DNA of 64,000 nt, from assembly GCF_009649685.1 (NCBI RefSeq), contig NZ_WJPK01000005.1, positions 62,001 to 126,000 on the forward strand. Direction: 5' to 3'. Made by a program: the position numbers and the translations under genes. The notes beneath the pieces are model-generated. The model saw only the letters and a program-made list of their open reading frames with translations, was not told where the DNA came from and ran no database searches. This document shows, in pieces, positions 37,354 to 48,336 of this stretch (position 1 is the first letter of the stretch; each line of letters starts with the position of its first letter). The DNA is from Flavobacteriaceae bacterium EG-1. Its GTDB lineage: Bacteria > Bacteroidota > Bacteroidia > Flavobacteriales > Flavobacteriaceae.

Positions 37354-37569
37354 CTAATATCTATAAGTAATTCTTGCCTTTGTTAAATCATAAGGGCTCA
37401 TTTCAAGCTTAACCTTATCTCCCGGTAGTAATTTAATGTAGTGCATACGCATCTTACCTGAAATGTGAGCAGTCACTACATGACCATTCTCCAATTCTAC
37501 TCGAAACATCGCATTTGACAATGCTTCAATTATACTTCCGTCTTGTTCTATTGCTGCCTGTTTAGCCAT
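37354..37569 (-). CDS. infA: translation initiation factor IF-1
   Basis: 71 residues forming a single OB-fold S1-like domain ([42 protein letters not shown]), ending ARITYRY. It blocks the A site during initiation. Located between secY (7-base gap) and rpmJ. Confidence 0.98.
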   Translation of the reverse strand: MAKQAAIEQDGSIIEALSNAMFRVELENGHVVTAHISGKMRMHYIKLLPGDKVKLEMSPYDLTKARITYRY

Positions 37570-37576
37570 CTTATAA

Positions 37577-38923
37577 CTATGCTACTTTTCTGTTTTTCCC
37601 TGTTTTCATCAAGCCATCATAATGCCTATTTAATAAATATGCATTCACTTGTTGTACCGTATCAATTGCTACACCTACCAAAATCAATAATGATGTACCT
37701 CCATAAAACAATGCCCATCCAGCTTGTACATCTAACACTTTTACAATTACCGCTGGCAATACTGCTAATAATGCTAAGAAAATTGATCCCGGCAATGTAA
37801 TTAACGACATTATTTTATCCAAATAATCACCAGTTTCTTTTCCTGGACGAATACCTGGTATAAAACCACCACTTCTTTTTAAATCATCAGCCATTTTATT
37901 TGTTGGTACAGTAATCGCCGTATAGAAAAAAGTAAATACAATAATTAAGAAAGCAAATAAAATATTATAAGCCCAACCAAAAATATCAGCAAATTGAACT
38001 TCAATCCATTGACCTACTGTTGTATCATTAAACATACCACCTAACATACTAGGAACAAACATTATTGCTTGCGCAAATATTATTGGCATAACTCCAGAAG
38101 CATTCAATTTTAATGGTATATATTGTCTAGATCCTATTGCATTTTTTTCATAACCTCCAGAAGCTGTTCTTCTAGCATATTGTACTGGTATTTGACGCAT
38201 AGCCATTACTAAAAGCACACAAGCTAAAATAACTAGGAACCAAATAATAATTTCAACTAACACCATCATTGGACCACCAACACCATTCCATCTTGTTACA
38301 GCCTCTTGTGCAAAAGACTGCGGCATAGAAGCAATAATTCCAATCATTATTAATAATGATATACCATTACCAATACCCTTATCAGTAATTTTTTCGCCAA
38401 GCCACATTGCAAACACACAACCCGTTACCAAAATTATAACAGCTGGTATCATAAAGTCTAAACCACGACCCATTAAAAATGCAGAATCTGGCACACCAAA
38501 TGCAGAAAGACCAAACAAATAAGTTGGTGCCTGTACAATACAGATACCAATAGTTAGCCACCGTGTAATTTGATTTTTAGTTTTTCTACCGCTTTCACCT
38601 TCCTTATCTAATTTTTGTAAATAAGGTATGGCTATACTCATTAATTGAACTACAATAGATGCAGAAATATATGGCATAATTCCTAAAGCAAATACTGAAG
38701 CATTAGCAAAAGCTCCTCCAGTAAAAGCATTTAACAATCCAAAAATACCTTGATCTGTACCTGTTCCATCGACTAAACCACCTAATTGACTAGAATCAAT
38801 TCCCGGAAGTACAATTTGACAACCAAAACGGTAAACCAAAAGTAATGATAGAGTCATAAGAATTCTATTTCTTAGCTCTTCAATCTTCCACATATTAGAT
38901 ATAGTCTCGAAAAATTTCTTCAT
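37577..38923 (-). CDS. secY: preprotein translocase subunit SecY
   Basis: 448 residues with ten predicted membrane helices, forming the protein-conducting channel. Recognisable: plug region after helix 1, cytoplasmic loop with [10 protein letters not shown], and the helix-10 end [17 protein letters not shown]. Standard place between rplO (13-base gap) and infA. Confidence 0.98.
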   Translation of the reverse strand: MKKFFETISNMWKIEELRNRILMTLSLLLVYRFGCQIVLPGIDSSQLGGLVDGTGTDQGIFGLLNAFTGGAFANASVFALGIMPYISASIVVQLMSIAIPYLQKLDKEGESGRKTKNQITRWLTIGICIVQAPTYLFGLSAFGVPDSAFLMGRGLDFMIPAVIILVTGCVFAMWLGEKITDKGIGNGISLLIMIGIIASMPQSFAQEAVTRWNGVGGPMMVLVEIIIWFLVILACVLLVMAMRQIPVQYARRTASGGYEKNAIGSRQYIPLKLNASGVMPIIFAQAIMFVPSMLGGMFNDTTVGQWIEVQFADIFGWAYNILFAFLIIVFTFFYTAITVPTNKMADDLKRSGGFIPGIRPGKETGDYLDKIMSLITLPGSIFLALLAVLPAVIVKVLDVQAGWALFYGGTSLLILVGVAIDTVQQVNAYLLNRHYDGLMKTGKNRKVA

Positions 38924-38936
38924 GGTTTGGGTATGC

Positions 38937-39389
38937 TTATAAATTTATTGCTTCTCCTCCTGCTTTTTCAATTGCAGCTTTAGCAGTAGCAGTAAACTTA
39001 TGTACTGAAACTTTTAGGCTAGCTTTTAATTCACCACCCCCTAAAATTTTAACTAAGTCGTTCTTACGTGCCAACCCATTTTCAATTAGGTTTTCGAAAG
39101 TAACAGTATCTTTAACTTTCTTAGCATCAACAAGTTCTTGTAATTTATCTAAATTTATTCCTGTATATTCTTTTCGGTTAATGTTAGTGAAACCAAATTT
39201 AGGAACTCGTCTTTGTAAAGGCATTTGACCACCTTCAAATCCGATTTTCTTCGAATAACCTGATCTAGATTTAGCACCTTTATGTCCTCTTGCGGCAGTA
39301 CCACCTTTTCCAGAACCTTGTCCTCTTCCTAATCGCTTACCTGCTGTACTAGTAGATCCCTTTGCGGGTTGTAGATTATTTAAATCCAT
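38937..39389 (-). CDS. rplO: 50S ribosomal protein L15
   Basis: 150 residues. N-terminal Gly/Arg-rich extension (RLGRGQGSGKGGTAARGHKG) that threads into 23S rRNA and a globular C-terminal part. It lies between rpmD and secY; the L15-SecY order is conserved. Confidence 0.98.
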   Translation of the reverse strand: MDLNNLQPAKGSTSTAGKRLGRGQGSGKGGTAARGHKGAKSRSGYSKKIGFEGGQMPLQRRVPKFGFTNINRKEYTGINLDKLQELVDAKKVKDTVTFENLIENGLARKNDLVKILGGGELKASLKVSVHKFTATAKAAIEKAGGEAINL

Positions 39390-39402
39390 TGAATTTTATA
39401 TC

Positions 39403-39582
39403 TTAAGCTTCCTCCGTGGAAACCAAATGTTTAACTGTATTTATCATTCCAAGTACACTAGCACTATCATCGTGCTCTACTACTTGCCCTATTCTATGTA
39501 ACCCTAATGCCGCTAATGTCCGTTTTTGGTTCTGAGGCCTTTTAATGCTACTTTTAACTTGCTTTACTTTAATCTTAGCCAT
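39403..39582 (-). CDS. rpmD: 50S ribosomal protein L30
   Basis: 59 codons, MAKIKVKQVKSS to VKHLVSTEEA, with the L30 signature IKRPQNQKRTLAALGLHRIGQ. Small size, start and position between rpsE and rplO all agree. Confidence 0.95.
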   Translation of the reverse strand: MAKIKVKQVKSSIKRPQNQKRTLAALGLHRIGQVVEHDDSASVLGMINTVKHLVSTEEA

Positions 39583-39668
39583 TTCTAATCGAATTTAGTA
39601 ATCTGCATTTAAAATTGATTCAACAATTTTTCAATACAATTTACGCAGTACTATGTACTTACTTTCTA

Positions 39669-40193
39669 TTATCCTTTAAATATTTTTTCTAAAGAAACAT
39701 TTCTTTGTTTTGCAACAGTTCCAGCATCTCTTAACTGCAATAAAGCATCAAATGTAGCCTTCACAACATTATGCGGATTGGAAGAACCCTGAGATTTAGA
39801 AAGTACATCCTGTACCCCTACTGCCTCTAATACTGCTCTTACAGCTCCACCGGCAATTACACCTGTACCATGAGAAGCTGGCTTAAAGAAAACTCTTGCT
39901 CCACCAAATTTCCCTTTTTGTTCATGCGGCACTGTCCCCTTATTTAAAGGAATTCGAATTAAATTCTTCTTAGCGTCCTCAATCGCCTTAGCAATAGCAG
40001 TAGCAACCTCTTTAGATTTACCAAGACCGTGACCAACAACACCATTCTCATCACCGACAACCACTATTGCCGAAAATCCGAAGGCACGTCCACCCTTTGT
40101 AACTTTAGTAACCCTTTGTACTCCAACTAAACGATCTTTTAAATCTAGACCTCCTGGTTTAACGGCTTCTACATTTTTGTATTTCTGGTACAT
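39669..40193 (-). CDS. rpsE: 30S ribosomal protein S5
   Basis: 174 residues with a double-stranded-RNA-binding-like N-terminal domain (about 20-85; [19 protein letters not shown]) and C-terminal domain ([18 protein letters not shown]). S5 controls decoding accuracy at the mRNA entry. Eight bases after rplR; an 86-base gap precedes rpmD. Confidence 0.98.
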   Translation of the reverse strand: MYQKYKNVEAVKPGGLDLKDRLVGVQRVTKVTKGGRAFGFSAIVVVGDENGVVGHGLGKSKEVATAIAKAIEDAKKNLIRIPLNKGTVPHEQKGKFGGARVFFKPASHGTGVIAGGAVRAVLEAVGVQDVLSKSQGSSNPHNVVKATFDALLQLRDAGTVAKQRNVSLEKIFKG

Positions 40194-40200
40194 ATATTCT

Positions 40201-40557
40201 TTAAAATTTAAGTCCTGCTTCTCTTGCTCCTTCTGCTAATGATTTTACTCGACCATGATAAAGATTTCCACCCCTATCAAATGCTACTTTAGCAACACCC
40301 GCTTTGGTTGCTTTTTCAGCTATAGCTTTTCCAACCAATGCCGCTATTTCACTTTTTGTGCCTTTAGCCTTTTCAAGCTCTTTATCTCTTGATGATGCCG
40401 CAGCAATGGTAACACCATTATTATCGTCAATCACTTGAGCATAAATCGCACTATTACTTCTAAATATAGATAGACGAGGTCTCTCTGCAGTTCCAACAGA
40501 AACTTTTCTAATTCTTCTTCGTATTCTGAGTTTTCTTTCAGACGTTGATAATCCCAT
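40201..40557 (-). CDS. rplR: 50S ribosomal protein L18
   Basis: 118 residues, with [20 protein letters not shown] and [26 protein letters not shown], the 5S-rRNA-binding L18 pattern. Between rplF and rpsE as expected. Confidence 0.98.
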   Translation of the reverse strand: MGLSTSERKLRIRRRIRKVSVGTAERPRLSIFRSNSAIYAQVIDDNNGVTIAAASSRDKELEKAKGTKSEIAALVGKAIAEKATKAGVAKVAFDRGGNLYHGRVKSLAEGAREAGLKF

Positions 40558-40569
40558 AACTCTTAATTA

Positions 40570-41112
40570 TTAGGCTGATTTACCAGCTTTTCTTCTTAAT
40601 TCTTCTCCAACGAACTTAATACCTTTTCCTTTGTATGGTTCTGGCTTACGGAAAGATCTTATTTTCGCAGCAACTTGACCAACCAATTGTTTGTCGTGAG
40701 ATGTTAACTTAACAATAGGATTCTTTCCCTTTTCAGATATTGTCTCAATTTTTACTTCGGGAGCAATATCTAAAATTATATTGTGTGAGAAACCTAAAGC
40801 AAGATCTAATTTTTGACCTTGATTACTTGCTCTATATCCTACACCAACTAATTCCAATTCTTTAACCCAACCTTTGGAAACTCCTTCCAACATATTTGAA
40901 ACTAAAGAACGATATAAACCGTGTTTTGATTTACTTTCCTTTGAATCGGAAGGACGAGTAACTAAAACTTGTGCATCTTCTACTTTAACTTCAACAGAAG
41001 AATATTCCTGTGTAAGTTCTCCCAATTTCCCCTTTACTGAAATAACTCCATCTTTTACGTCAACGGTTACTCCTTCAGGAATTGCAACTGGATTATTACC
41101 TATTCTAGACAT
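40570..41112 (-). CDS. rplF: 50S ribosomal protein L6
   Basis: 180 residues with two repeated alpha/beta domains, MSRIGNNPVAIPEGV at the start and KPEPYKGKGIKFVGE near the end. Binds 23S rRNA near the factor-binding site. 20 bases after rpsH. Confidence 0.98.
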   Translation of the reverse strand: MSRIGNNPVAIPEGVTVDVKDGVISVKGKLGELTQEYSSVEVKVEDAQVLVTRPSDSKESKSKHGLYRSLVSNMLEGVSKGWVKELELVGVGYRASNQGQKLDLALGFSHNIILDIAPEVKIETISEKGKNPIVKLTSHDKQLVGQVAAKIRSFRKPEPYKGKGIKFVGEELRRKAGKSA

Positions 41113-41132
41113 TTTCTACTACTTCTTAATTA

Positions 41133-41531
41133 TTAATAAATATAACAAAGCACTTCGCCACCTACATTTTCAGCTTTAGCTTGTTTACTTGTCATTACTC
41201 CATGAGAAGTAGAAACTATAGCCACACCTAAACCATTTAAAACTCTAGGCAAATCAACAGATGAAGCATATTTACGTAAACCTGGCTTACTAACACGCTG
41301 TAATTTTTTAATTACAGGTTCCTTTGTAAACTTATCGTACTTCAAGGCAATTTTTATTGAACCTTGAACTTTATCTTCTTCAAATTTATAGCTTAAAATA
41401 TAACCTTGATCAAATAAAATCTTGGTAATTTCTTTCTTTAAATTCGAAGCAGGAATCTCTACAACTCTATGACCTGCTCGACTAGCGTTGCGCACTCTTG
41501 TTAAATAATCTGCAATAGTATCTGTAACCAT
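41133..41531 (-). CDS. rpsH: 30S ribosomal protein S8
   Basis: 132 residues (MVTDTIADYLTRVRNA to GGEVLCYIY), a primary 16S-binding protein that represses the spc operon in E. coli. 65 bases after rpsN. Confidence 0.98.
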   Translation of the reverse strand: MVTDTIADYLTRVRNASRAGHRVVEIPASNLKKEITKILFDQGYILSYKFEEDKVQGSIKIALKYDKFTKEPVIKKLQRVSKPGLRKYASSVDLPRVLNGLGVAIVSTSHGVMTSKQAKAENVGGEVLCYIY

Positions 41532-41596
41532 CTTTATTAAATTCGGTAACGGTTTTTAGCAATTACACTAAACCTGAAACCAGTTAATTCTTTTTT

Positions 41597-41866
41597 TTAC
41601 CAGCTAGCCTTTTTAACTCCTGGTATTAATCCTTGATTTGCCATTTCTCTAAACGTAACCCTAGAAATACCAAAATTTCTCATATAACCTCTTGGTCTTC
41701 CTGTCAATTTACATCTGTTACGCATTCGAACTGGTGATGCATTCTTAGGTAATTTCTGCAAAGCCTCATAATCTCCAGCTTCTTTTAAAGCCTTCCTTTT
41801 TTCTGCATACTTTGCTACCATCTTTGCCCTTTTTCTTTCACGGGCTTTCATTGACTCCTTAGCCAT
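41597..41866 (-). CDS. rpsN: 30S ribosomal protein S14 (zinc-free type)
   Basis: 89 residues with [21 protein letters not shown]. The two CxxC pairs of the zinc form are absent, so this is the longer C-minus type. One base after rplE. Confidence 0.97.
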   Translation of the reverse strand: MAKESMKARERKRAKMVAKYAEKRKALKEAGDYEALQKLPKNASPVRMRNRCKLTGRPRGYMRNFGISRVTFREMANQGLIPGVKKASW

Positions 41867-41867
41867 A

Positions 41868-42419
41868 TTAATTCTTTTTAAAAGGTAATCCCAATTCGGT
41901 TAATAATGATTTTGCTTCTTTATCGGTATTAGCCGAAGTCACAAAAGTGATATCCATTCCATTAATGCGATTAATTCTATCAATATTAATCTCTGGAAAA
42001 ATAATTTGTTCTGTTACGCCCAAACTATAATTTCCACGACCATCAAAACCACTTGCTTTAATGCCTTGAAAATCTCTTACTCGAGGTAATGCACTTGTAA
42101 CCAATCTATCTAAAAATTCATACATACGCTCTCCTCTTAAAGTAACTTTCGCGCCAATTGGCATTCCTTTACGAAGTTTAAACGCCGCAACATCTTTCTT
42201 AGAAACCGTTGCTACTGCACGTTGACCTGTAATATTTGTCAACTCATCAACCGCTTGATCTATTAATTTTTTATCTGCAACTGCAGCACCAATACCACGG
42301 CTAACAACTATTTTTTGCAATTTTGGTACCTGCATAACATTGCTATAACCAAATTCTTGCTTTAACGAACCTACAATTCGTTCGGTATATTCTGTTTTTA
42401 ATCTTGCTACGTACGACAT
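41868..42419 (-). CDS. rplE: 50S ribosomal protein L5
   Basis: 183 residues, with [31 protein letters not shown] and the C-terminal [16 protein letters not shown]. Contacts 5S rRNA and tRNA. Tight spacing on both sides (1 and 2 bases). Confidence 0.98.
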   Translation of the reverse strand: MSYVARLKTEYTERIVGSLKQEFGYSNVMQVPKLQKIVVSRGIGAAVADKKLIDQAVDELTNITGQRAVATVSKKDVAAFKLRKGMPIGAKVTLRGERMYEFLDRLVTSALPRVRDFQGIKASGFDGRGNYSLGVTEQIIFPEINIDRINRINGMDITFVTSANTDKEAKSLLTELGLPFKKN

Positions 42420-42421
42420 AA

Positions 42422-42730
42422 TTAAATTACTTCTTTCGATTTCTTAGAAACACGTACTTTCTTACCATCTTTTATATCATATCCAACTTTAGTAACATTA
42501 CCATCTTTATCAAGTAATGCTATGTTAGAAATATGAATGGGAGCTTCTTTTTTTACAATTCCGCCTTGAGGGTTTTTAGCACTAGGCTTTTCATGTTTAG
42601 ATACCATATTCGCACCTTCAACAATTGCCTTGTTTTTTAGTTTATCAACGCTCATAACCTTACCCTCAGTACCTTTATGGTCTCCGGCAACAATTCTTAC
42701 AACGTCTCCTGTTTTAATCTTTAATTTCAT
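42422..42730 (-). CDS. rplX: 50S ribosomal protein L24
   Basis: 102 residues with the KOW motif ([19 protein letters not shown]) and [13 protein letters not shown] use the ATG at 42730 (MKLKIKTG); the frame extends to a TTG at 42739, which is less likely. Initiates 50S assembly. Confidence 0.96.
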   Translation of the reverse strand: MKLKIKTGDVVRIVAGDHKGTEGKVMSVDKLKNKAIVEGANMVSKHEKPSAKNPQGGIVKKEAPIHISNIALLDKDGNVTKVGYDIKDGKKVRVSKKSKEVI

Positions 42731-42742
42731 CACTTTCAAATT

Positions 42743-43111
42743 TTAAAGTACCTCTGGTGCTAATGAAACAATTTTCATGAATTGCTTATCACGCAACTCT
42801 CTTGCTACTGGTCCAAAAACACGAGTACCTCTCATTTCCCCGGTAGGATTCAACAATACACAAGCATTGTCATCAAATCTAATATAAGAGCCATCTGGTC
42901 TTCTTACTTCTTTCTTGGTTCTTACAACGACAGCAGTTGAAACTGCGCCTTTTTTGATACCACCATTTGGAGTTGCCTCCTTAACAGTAACTACAATCTT
43001 ATCACCAATAGAAGCATACCTTCTTTTAGTACCTCCTAGAACACGAATGGTTAAAACCTCTTTCGCTCCTGTGTTGTCCGCTACCTTTAATCTTGATTCT
43101 TGCTGTAACAT
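42743..43111 (-). CDS. rplN: 50S ribosomal protein L14
   Basis: 122 residues, standard L14: [35 protein letters not shown] and [15 protein letters not shown]. Interface protein contacting 16S helix 14. Two bases after rpsQ. Confidence 0.98.
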   Translation of the reverse strand: MLQQESRLKVADNTGAKEVLTIRVLGGTKRRYASIGDKIVVTVKEATPNGGIKKGAVSTAVVVRTKKEVRRPDGSYIRFDDNACVLLNPTGEMRGTRVFGPVARELRDKQFMKIVSLAPEVL

Positions 43112-43113
43112 AA

Positions 43114-43371
43114 TTATTTAGCTCTTTCCAAAATTTCAACCAACCTCCAGCATTTATTCTTGCTAATCGGTCTAGTCTCCATAATTTTTACGGTATCACC
43201 TTCTTTACAATCGTTTAATTCATCATGCGCAACATATTTCTTTGTGCGCAATACAAACTTACCGTACATTGGGTGCTTTACTCTCTTTACTTCGCTAACA
43301 ACAATAGACTTCTCCATTTTGTCACTTGTAACGACACCAATTCTTTCTTTTCTTAAGTTTCTTTTTTCCAT
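43114..43371 (-). CDS. rpsQ: 30S ribosomal protein S17
   Basis: 85 residues of an OB fold, with [19 protein letters not shown] and [18 protein letters not shown]. Primary 16S-binding protein. 13 bases after rpmC. Confidence 0.98.
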   Translation of the reverse strand: MEKRNLRKERIGVVTSDKMEKSIVVSEVKRVKHPMYGKFVLRTKKYVAHDELNDCKEGDTVKIMETRPISKNKCWRLVEILERAK

Positions 43372-43384
43372 AAAGCAGAACCAA

Positions 43385-43576
43385 TTATTGGTTATCCCTT
43401 TTAGTTAATTCCGTTGCCAATCTAGCCACAGTTTTTCTTACCTGTTTAATCTGAAGTGGATTTTCTAATGGTGTCACCGAATGGGCTAACTTTAAATCCG
43501 CATGTTGTTTCTTGAACTCGGCTATCTTTTCAGACAGTGCTTCGACCGACATTTCTTTTATCTCTGATTGTTTCAT
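43385..43576 (-). CDS. rpmC: 50S ribosomal protein L29
   Basis: 63 residues, two-helix hairpin, [18 protein letters not shown] and [25 protein letters not shown]. At the exit-tunnel rim. 12 bases after rplP. Confidence 0.97.
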   Translation of the reverse strand: MKQSEIKEMSVEALSEKIAEFKKQHADLKLAHSVTPLENPLQIKQVRKTVARLATELTKRDNQ

Positions 43577-43588
43577 CTCAATTAAAAA

Positions 43589-44014
43589 TTAATCTTGGAT
43601 CGAATAATCCCTAGCTACAATAAATTTCGTTTTAACAGGTAGTTTTTGTGCAGCCAACCTTAAGGCTTCTTTCGCAACATCAATTGGAACACCAGCAATT
43701 TCAAAAACTACTCTACCTGGTTTCACAACAGCTACAAAATATTCGGGAGCACCTTTACCTTTACCCATACGTACCTCTAATGGTTTTTTCGTAATTGGTT
43801 TGTCTGGAAAAACTTTTATCCATAACTGACCTTCCCTTTTCATATATCTTGTGGCTGCGATACGTGCTGCTTCAATTTGACGAGACGTCAAAAAGGCTGC
43901 ATCCAAAGACTTTATGCCGAACATGCCATTCGAAAGCTGATGACCCCTACCGGAGTTACCCTTCATACGGCCCTTCTGCATTTTTCTGAACTTCGTTCTC
44001 TTCGGTTGTAACAT
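43589..44014 (-). CDS. rplP: 50S ribosomal protein L16
   Basis: 141 residues, [20 protein letters not shown] and the conserved [20 protein letters not shown] loop near the peptidyl-transferase centre. Standard position between rpsC (19-base gap) and rpmC. Confidence 0.98.
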   Translation of the reverse strand: MLQPKRTKFRKMQKGRMKGNSGRGHQLSNGMFGIKSLDAAFLTSRQIEAARIAATRYMKREGQLWIKVFPDKPITKKPLEVRMGKGKGAPEYFVAVVKPGRVVFEIAGVPIDVAKEALRLAAQKLPVKTKFIVARDYSIQD

Positions 44015-44033
44015 TACTCTGTTGCTTTAAAAA

Positions 44034-44756
44034 TTACTTTCTACGACGTGGTTGTTTTCTACCACCATCTTGTTTTCCGCCTTTTCCAGACTGACCTTTT
44101 TGCATGCCTACCAATGGAGACAATTCTCTCTTACCATATACCTCACCTTTCATAATCCAAACCTTTATACCAAGGCGACCATAAGTTGTGTGAGCTTCAT
44201 GTAGTGCATAATCAATATCTGCTCTAAAAGTAGATAATGGTATACGACCATCTTTATATGATTCTGAACGAGCCATTTCAGCTCCATTCAAACGACCTGA
44301 AATTTGAATTTTAATCCCTTCAGCATTCATACGCATTGCCGCAGCAATTGCCATTTTAATAGCTCTACGGAAAGAAATTCTGCTTTCTATCTGCCTTGCA
44401 ACACTTGCTGCAACCAAATTAGCATCAACCTCTGGTCTCTTAATTTCGTAAATATTAATCTGTACTTCTTTATTAGTAATTTTTTTAAGCTCTTCTTTAA
44501 GCTTATCTACTTCTTGACCACCTTTACCAATAATAATACCCGGTCTTGCCGTAGTAACAGTAACTGTTATCAGCTTAAGAGTTCTTTCTATAATTACTCT
44601 AGAAACACTAGCTTTAGCAAGTCTTACGTGAATGTACTTTCTAATTTTATCATCTTCAGCTAACTTATCGCCGTAATCATCACCTCCATACCAGTTGGAC
44701 TCCCAACCTCTAATTATGCCAAGACGGTTTCCTATCGGATTTGTTTTCTGTCCCAT
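44034..44756 (-). CDS. rpsC: 30S ribosomal protein S3
   Basis: 240 residues: KH domain with [19 protein letters not shown] and C-terminal domain [12 protein letters not shown]. Located at the mRNA entry of the 30S head. Ends in a basic tail [15 protein letters not shown]. One base after rplV. Confidence 0.98.
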   Translation of the reverse strand: MGQKTNPIGNRLGIIRGWESNWYGGDDYGDKLAEDDKIRKYIHVRLAKASVSRVIIERTLKLITVTVTTARPGIIIGKGGQEVDKLKEELKKITNKEVQINIYEIKRPEVDANLVAASVARQIESRISFRRAIKMAIAAAMRMNAEGIKIQISGRLNGAEMARSESYKDGRIPLSTFRADIDYALHEAHTTYGRLGIKVWIMKGEVYGKRELSPLVGMQKGQSGKGGKQDGGRKQPRRRK

Positions 44757-44757
44757 T

Positions 44758-45165
44758 CTAACTTGCTGTATTATTATTTGAACCTAATACCAAAGTAACA
44801 TGGTTCGAACGTTTTCTAATTCTATGTGCTCTTCCTTGAGGTGCTGGTCGCAGTCTTTTTAACATACTACCGCTATCAACTCGAATCTCCTTTACAAATA
44901 AATCTGCATCTTCTACATTTGCATCTTCATTTTTAGCTTGCCAATTTGCAATCGCAGAAAGCAACAACTTTTCTAATTTTCTAGAAGCTTCTTTAGAATT
45001 AAATCTTAAGATAGCCAATGCTTTCTCTACCTGCACACCTCTAATTAAATCTGCAACTAACCGCATCTTTCTAGGCGATGTTGGGCAATTATTCAATTTA
45101 GCAAAAGCTACTTGCTTTTTTTCAGCCTTAATTCTTTCGGCCATTTCTCTTTTTCGAACTCCCAT
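44758..45165 (-). CDS. rplV: 50S ribosomal protein L22
   Basis: 135 residues. N-terminal extension [16 protein letters not shown] precedes the usual core ([20 protein letters not shown], and the tunnel loop [16 protein letters not shown]). The extra N-terminal helix is common in the phylum. Three bases after rpsS. Confidence 0.97.
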   Translation of the reverse strand: MGVRKREMAERIKAEKKQVAFAKLNNCPTSPRKMRLVADLIRGVQVEKALAILRFNSKEASRKLEKLLLSAIANWQAKNEDANVEDADLFVKEIRVDSGSMLKRLRPAPQGRAHRIRKRSNHVTLVLGSNNNTAS

Positions 45166-45168
45166 AGC

Positions 45169-45447
45169 TTACTTCTTACCTTTATTCTTAGCCCCTGCAT
45201 GTCCTCTAAAAGAACGTGTAGGTGAAAATTCTCCTAATTTATGCCCCACCATATTCTCTGTTACATAAACTGGAACAAATTGTCTTCCGTTATGAACCGC
45301 AATAGTCATCCCAACAAAATCAGGAGTTATCATTGAGGCTCTAGACCAAGTTTTAATTACTGATTTCTTACCAGAACTTGCCGCTTGCTGTATCTTTCTC
45401 TCTAAACTATAGTGAACGTAAGGTCCTTTCTTTAATGAACGTGCCAT
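45169..45447 (-). CDS. rpsS: 30S ribosomal protein S19
   Basis: 92 residues, [18 protein letters not shown] and [17 protein letters not shown]. Head protein of the small subunit. Follows rplB by 12 bases. Confidence 0.98.
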   Translation of the reverse strand: MARSLKKGPYVHYSLERKIQQAASSGKKSVIKTWSRASMITPDFVGMTIAVHNGRQFVPVYVTENMVGHKLGEFSPTRSFRGHAGAKNKGKK

Positions 45448-45459
45448 TTCTTTCTAATT

Positions 45460-46284
45460 TTATTTCTTTCTACGTTCTACGATATACTTATTTGTACTCT
45501 TAGTCTCAGATCTTGTACGATAACCTTTTGCAGGAATACCATTTCTTGACCTTGGGTGACCACCTGAAGCTCTACCTTCACCACCACCCATCGGGTGATC
45601 AACAGGGTTCATTGCTACCGGTCTAGTTCTAGGTCTTCTTCCTAACCATCTGCTTCTACCTGCTTTACCAGACACAAGCAATTGATGATCTGAATTACTA
45701 ACAGCCCCAATAGTTGCTAAACAATTAACAAGAATTAACCTTGTTTCACCAGAAGGCATTTTAACAGTTGCAAACTTACCATCCCTTGCCATTAATTGCG
45801 CAAAAGTTCCAGCACTTCTTGCCATAATAGCACCTTGACCTGGTCGCAACTCAATACAAGATATAATAGTCCCTAAAGGTATCGCACTTAATGGAAGTGC
45901 ATTCCCAATTTCAGGTGCCGCTTTACTACCCGACTTCACTTCCTGACCAACTTGAAGACCATTCTGAGCAATCACATAGCGCTTTTCACCGTCCTCATAT
46001 TCCAACAAAGCAATAAAAGCCGTTCTATTAGGATCATATTGAATTGATTTCACAGTTGCAGCAACATCTTGCTTTTCTCTTTTGAAATCAATTACTCGAT
46101 ACCTCCTTTTATGCCCACCACCTCTATGGCGCATGGTCATTTTTCCTTGACTATTCCTACCACCAGACTTTTTTAACGGAGCAAGCAAACTTTTCTCCGG
46201 CTTATCAGCAGTAATGGCGTCAAAACCATTCACTACTCTAAAACGCTGCCCTGGGGTTATTGGTTTTAATTTTCTAACTGACAT
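45460..46284 (-). CDS. rplB: 50S ribosomal protein L2
   Basis: 274 residues with the conserved [15 protein letters not shown] and the peptidyl-transferase-associated C-terminal segment [18 protein letters not shown]. Required for subunit association. Nine bases after rplW. Confidence 0.98.
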   Translation of the reverse strand: MSVRKLKPITPGQRFRVVNGFDAITADKPEKSLLAPLKKSGGRNSQGKMTMRHRGGGHKRRYRVIDFKREKQDVAATVKSIQYDPNRTAFIALLEYEDGEKRYVIAQNGLQVGQEVKSGSKAAPEIGNALPLSAIPLGTIISCIELRPGQGAIMARSAGTFAQLMARDGKFATVKMPSGETRLILVNCLATIGAVSNSDHQLLVSGKAGRSRWLGRRPRTRPVAMNPVDHPMGGGEGRASGGHPRSRNGIPAKGYRTRSETKSTNKYIVERRKK

Positions 46285-46293
46285 TTTCTATTA

Positions 46294-46584
46294 CTATAGA
46301 TTACTGTAAAAATCGATTATATCACCTTCAGCCACATCAACGATTGCTTTCTTATAGCCATTCGTTTTTCCATGCTGAACTCCTGAACGAGTAAAACGTG
46401 TTTTACGTTTAGGTCCATAAATCATGGTTCTTACTTTCTGAACAGAAACACCATAAGTCGCTTCCACCTCTTCTTTGATTTGTATTTTGTTAGCCTTAAG
46501 GTCAACAACGAAACCATAACGATTGAACAACTCACTATCAGCGGTCATTTTTTCAGTTATAATTGGTTTTATTAATACACTCAT
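46294..46584 (-). CDS. rplW: 50S ribosomal protein L23
   Basis: 96 residues, beginning MSVLIKPIITEKMTADSE. Exit-tunnel rim protein and docking site for SRP and trigger factor. Six bases after rplD. Confidence 0.98.
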   Translation of the reverse strand: MSVLIKPIITEKMTADSELFNRYGFVVDLKANKIQIKEEVEATYGVSVQKVRTMIYGPKRKTRFTRSGVQHGKTNGYKKAIVDVAEGDIIDFYSNL

Positions 46585-46590
46585 GATTTA

Positions 46591-47220
46591 CTATTTATTT
46601 AAATTCGCGATAAGACCATCAACTGCACCTTCACAAAGGATCACATTATTCGCGTTCATTATCTTGTAAGTACTTATTTCTGAGCTAGTTACAACCTCTG
46701 AACGGCTAAAATTACGCGAAGACAAATATACACTATTATTTGAATCACCCAACACCACAAGAGATTTTTTATTTTCTAATCCTAAAGACTTCAAAACTTG
46801 CACAAAATCTTTTGTTTTTGGAGTCTCAAAATTAAAATCTTCAACCACCAAAATTGCTTTGTTTTTTGACTTTATACTCAAAGCTGATTTACGAGCTAAA
46901 CGCTTAACATTTTTATTCAACTTTTGAGTATAATCTTTTGGTCTAGGACCAAAAATTCGACCTCCACCTCTAAAAATAGGAGATTTTATACTACCTGCTC
47001 TTGCGGTACCAGTACCTTTTTGTTTTTTAATTTTACGTGTACTACCAGCAATTTCAGCACGTTCTTTTGCCTTATGTGTACCTTGTCTTTGATGTGCTAA
47101 ATATTGTTTCACATCTAAATACACTGCATGTTCATTTGGCTCTATTGCGAAAACATCGTCAGAAAGGTCTGCCTTTCTTCCGGTCTCTTTTCCTTTAATA
47201 TCTAAAACAGCTACCTTCAT
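46591..47220 (-). CDS. rplD: 50S ribosomal protein L4
   Basis: 209 residues, with the tunnel-lining loop TRKIKKQKGTGTARAGSIKSP and RGGGRIFGPRPKDY. In E. coli it represses the S10 operon. Its start codon overlaps the last base of the rplC stop. Confidence 0.98.
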   Translation of the reverse strand: MKVAVLDIKGKETGRKADLSDDVFAIEPNEHAVYLDVKQYLAHQRQGTHKAKERAEIAGSTRKIKKQKGTGTARAGSIKSPIFRGGGRIFGPRPKDYTQKLNKNVKRLARKSALSIKSKNKAILVVEDFNFETPKTKDFVQVLKSLGLENKKSLVVLGDSNNSVYLSSRNFSRSEVVTSSEISTYKIMNANNVILCEGAVDGLIANLNK

Positions 47221-47837
47221 TATTTCTCAATGGTTACGTAAGCATTCTTATGACCAGGAACACAACCTTTTACTACAATAAGATTTTTCTCTGATACTAC
47301 TTTTAAAACTTTAAGGTTCTGAACAGTAACTCTATCACCACCCATTCTTCCTGCCATTTTCATACCCTTAAATACTCTTGCAGGATATGATGCAGCACCT
47401 ATTGAACCAGGAGCTCTTAATCTATTATGCTGCCCATGGGTTGCTTGACCAACACCACCAAAACCATGACGTTTAACAACACCTTGAAAACCTTTACCTT
47501 TTGATGTACCAACTACATCAACAAATTCTCCTTCTACAAAAAGATCTACATTTAATGTATCACCTAATTTGTGCTCCTCATCAAAACCTTGAAACTCGAC
47601 GACTTTCTTTTTAGGAGATGTACCGGCTTTTTTATAATGACCCAACTCGGCCTTATTAGCTCGCTTCTCTGCCTTGTCATCGAAACCAAGTTGAATCGCA
47701 TTATAGCCATCAACTTCTTCGGTTCTGACTTGGGTAACTACACATGGACCTGCTTCAATGACAGTACAAGGAATGTTCTTCCCATTCTCATCGAAGATGC
47801 TGGTCATGCCTACTTTTTTTCCTATTAACCCAGACAT
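47220..47837 (-). CDS. rplC: 50S ribosomal protein L3
   Basis: 205 residues, [20 protein letters not shown], the [12 protein letters not shown] region and the loop reaching the peptidyl-transferase centre ([15 protein letters not shown]). First gene after the rpsJ terminator, so it starts the S10-type transcript here. Confidence 0.98.
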   Translation of the reverse strand: MSGLIGKKVGMTSIFDENGKNIPCTVIEAGPCVVTQVRTEEVDGYNAIQLGFDDKAEKRANKAELGHYKKAGTSPKKKVVEFQGFDEEHKLGDTLNVDLFVEGEFVDVVGTSKGKGFQGVVKRHGFGGVGQATHGQHNRLRAPGSIGAASYPARVFKGMKMAGRMGGDRVTVQNLKVLKVVSEKNLIVVKGCVPGHKNAYVTIEK

Positions 47838-47851
47838 TTGATTTAAATTTT

Positions 47852-47885
47852 AGAAGTTCAATTTCTTTTATGAAACCTCTCTTCT
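47852..47885 (-). promoter_or_regulatory. candidate hairpin in the rplC leader
   Basis: On the minus strand AGAAG/CTTCT with an inner TTTC/GAAA stem lies 15 bases before the rplC start. It could be part of a leader controlling the L3-L4-L23 transcript, but the stems are short and AT-rich. Confidence 0.28.
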
Positions 47886-47915
47886 GTTTATATTAATTTT
47901 TAGTTCACTATTTGA

Positions 47916-47948
47916 CAAAAAAACAGGGTCAAAAATTATTCAACCCTG
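47916..47948 (-). terminator. intrinsic terminator between rpsJ and rplC
   Basis: Minus strand CAGGGT / ACCCTG with a 13-base loop followed directly by TTTTTTT. It lies 73 bases after the rpsJ stop and separates the str-rpsJ transcript from rplC onward, or acts as an attenuator. Confidence 0.8.
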
Positions 47949-48020
47949 AATATATTTTTTTCCGTTTTTCCTTTGCACGCAGCTCAGGACATGTCTACCC
48001 CTACTTAAGTAGAAATATTA

Positions 48021-48326
48021 TTACACTTTTATCTCAACTTCAACACCACTTGGAAGCTCAAGCTTCATAAGCGCATCAATTGTTTTTGATGATGAGCTAT
48101 AAATATCAAGTAATCTCTTATAAGAACTTAATTGAAATTGCTCTCTAGATTTTTTATTCACATGAGGTGAACGTAAAACCGTAAATATTTTCTTATGTGT
48201 TGGTAACGGAATTGGACCTGTCACAACAGCACCTGTCGTCTTAACCGTTTTTACAATTTTTTCAGCAGACTTATCCACTAAGTTATAATCGTAAGACTTT
48301 AATTTTATTCTAATTTTCTGACTCAT
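48021..48326 (-). CDS. rpsJ: 30S ribosomal protein S10
   Basis: 101 residues, [20 protein letters not shown] and the [30 protein letters not shown] loop. Also the NusE transcription factor. It follows fusA by 10 bases with no tuf gene between. Confidence 0.98.
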   Translation of the reverse strand: MSQKIRIKLKSYDYNLVDKSAEKIVKTVKTTGAVVTGPIPLPTHKKIFTVLRSPHVNKKSREQFQLSSYKRLLDIYSSSSKTIDALMKLELPSGVEVEIKV

Positions 48327-48336
48327 CTTCTAAAAA

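Noticed and set aside
44304-44663. 119-codon plus-strand frame inside rpsC
   Set aside because: Lies wholly opposite a conserved ribosomal gene, Cys/Asn/Phe-rich nonsense-like composition, no promoter.
48000-48012. CTACTTAAGTAG palindrome just after rpsJ
   Set aside because: Short, AT-rich, without T-tract or partner copy; noted but no function can be supported.
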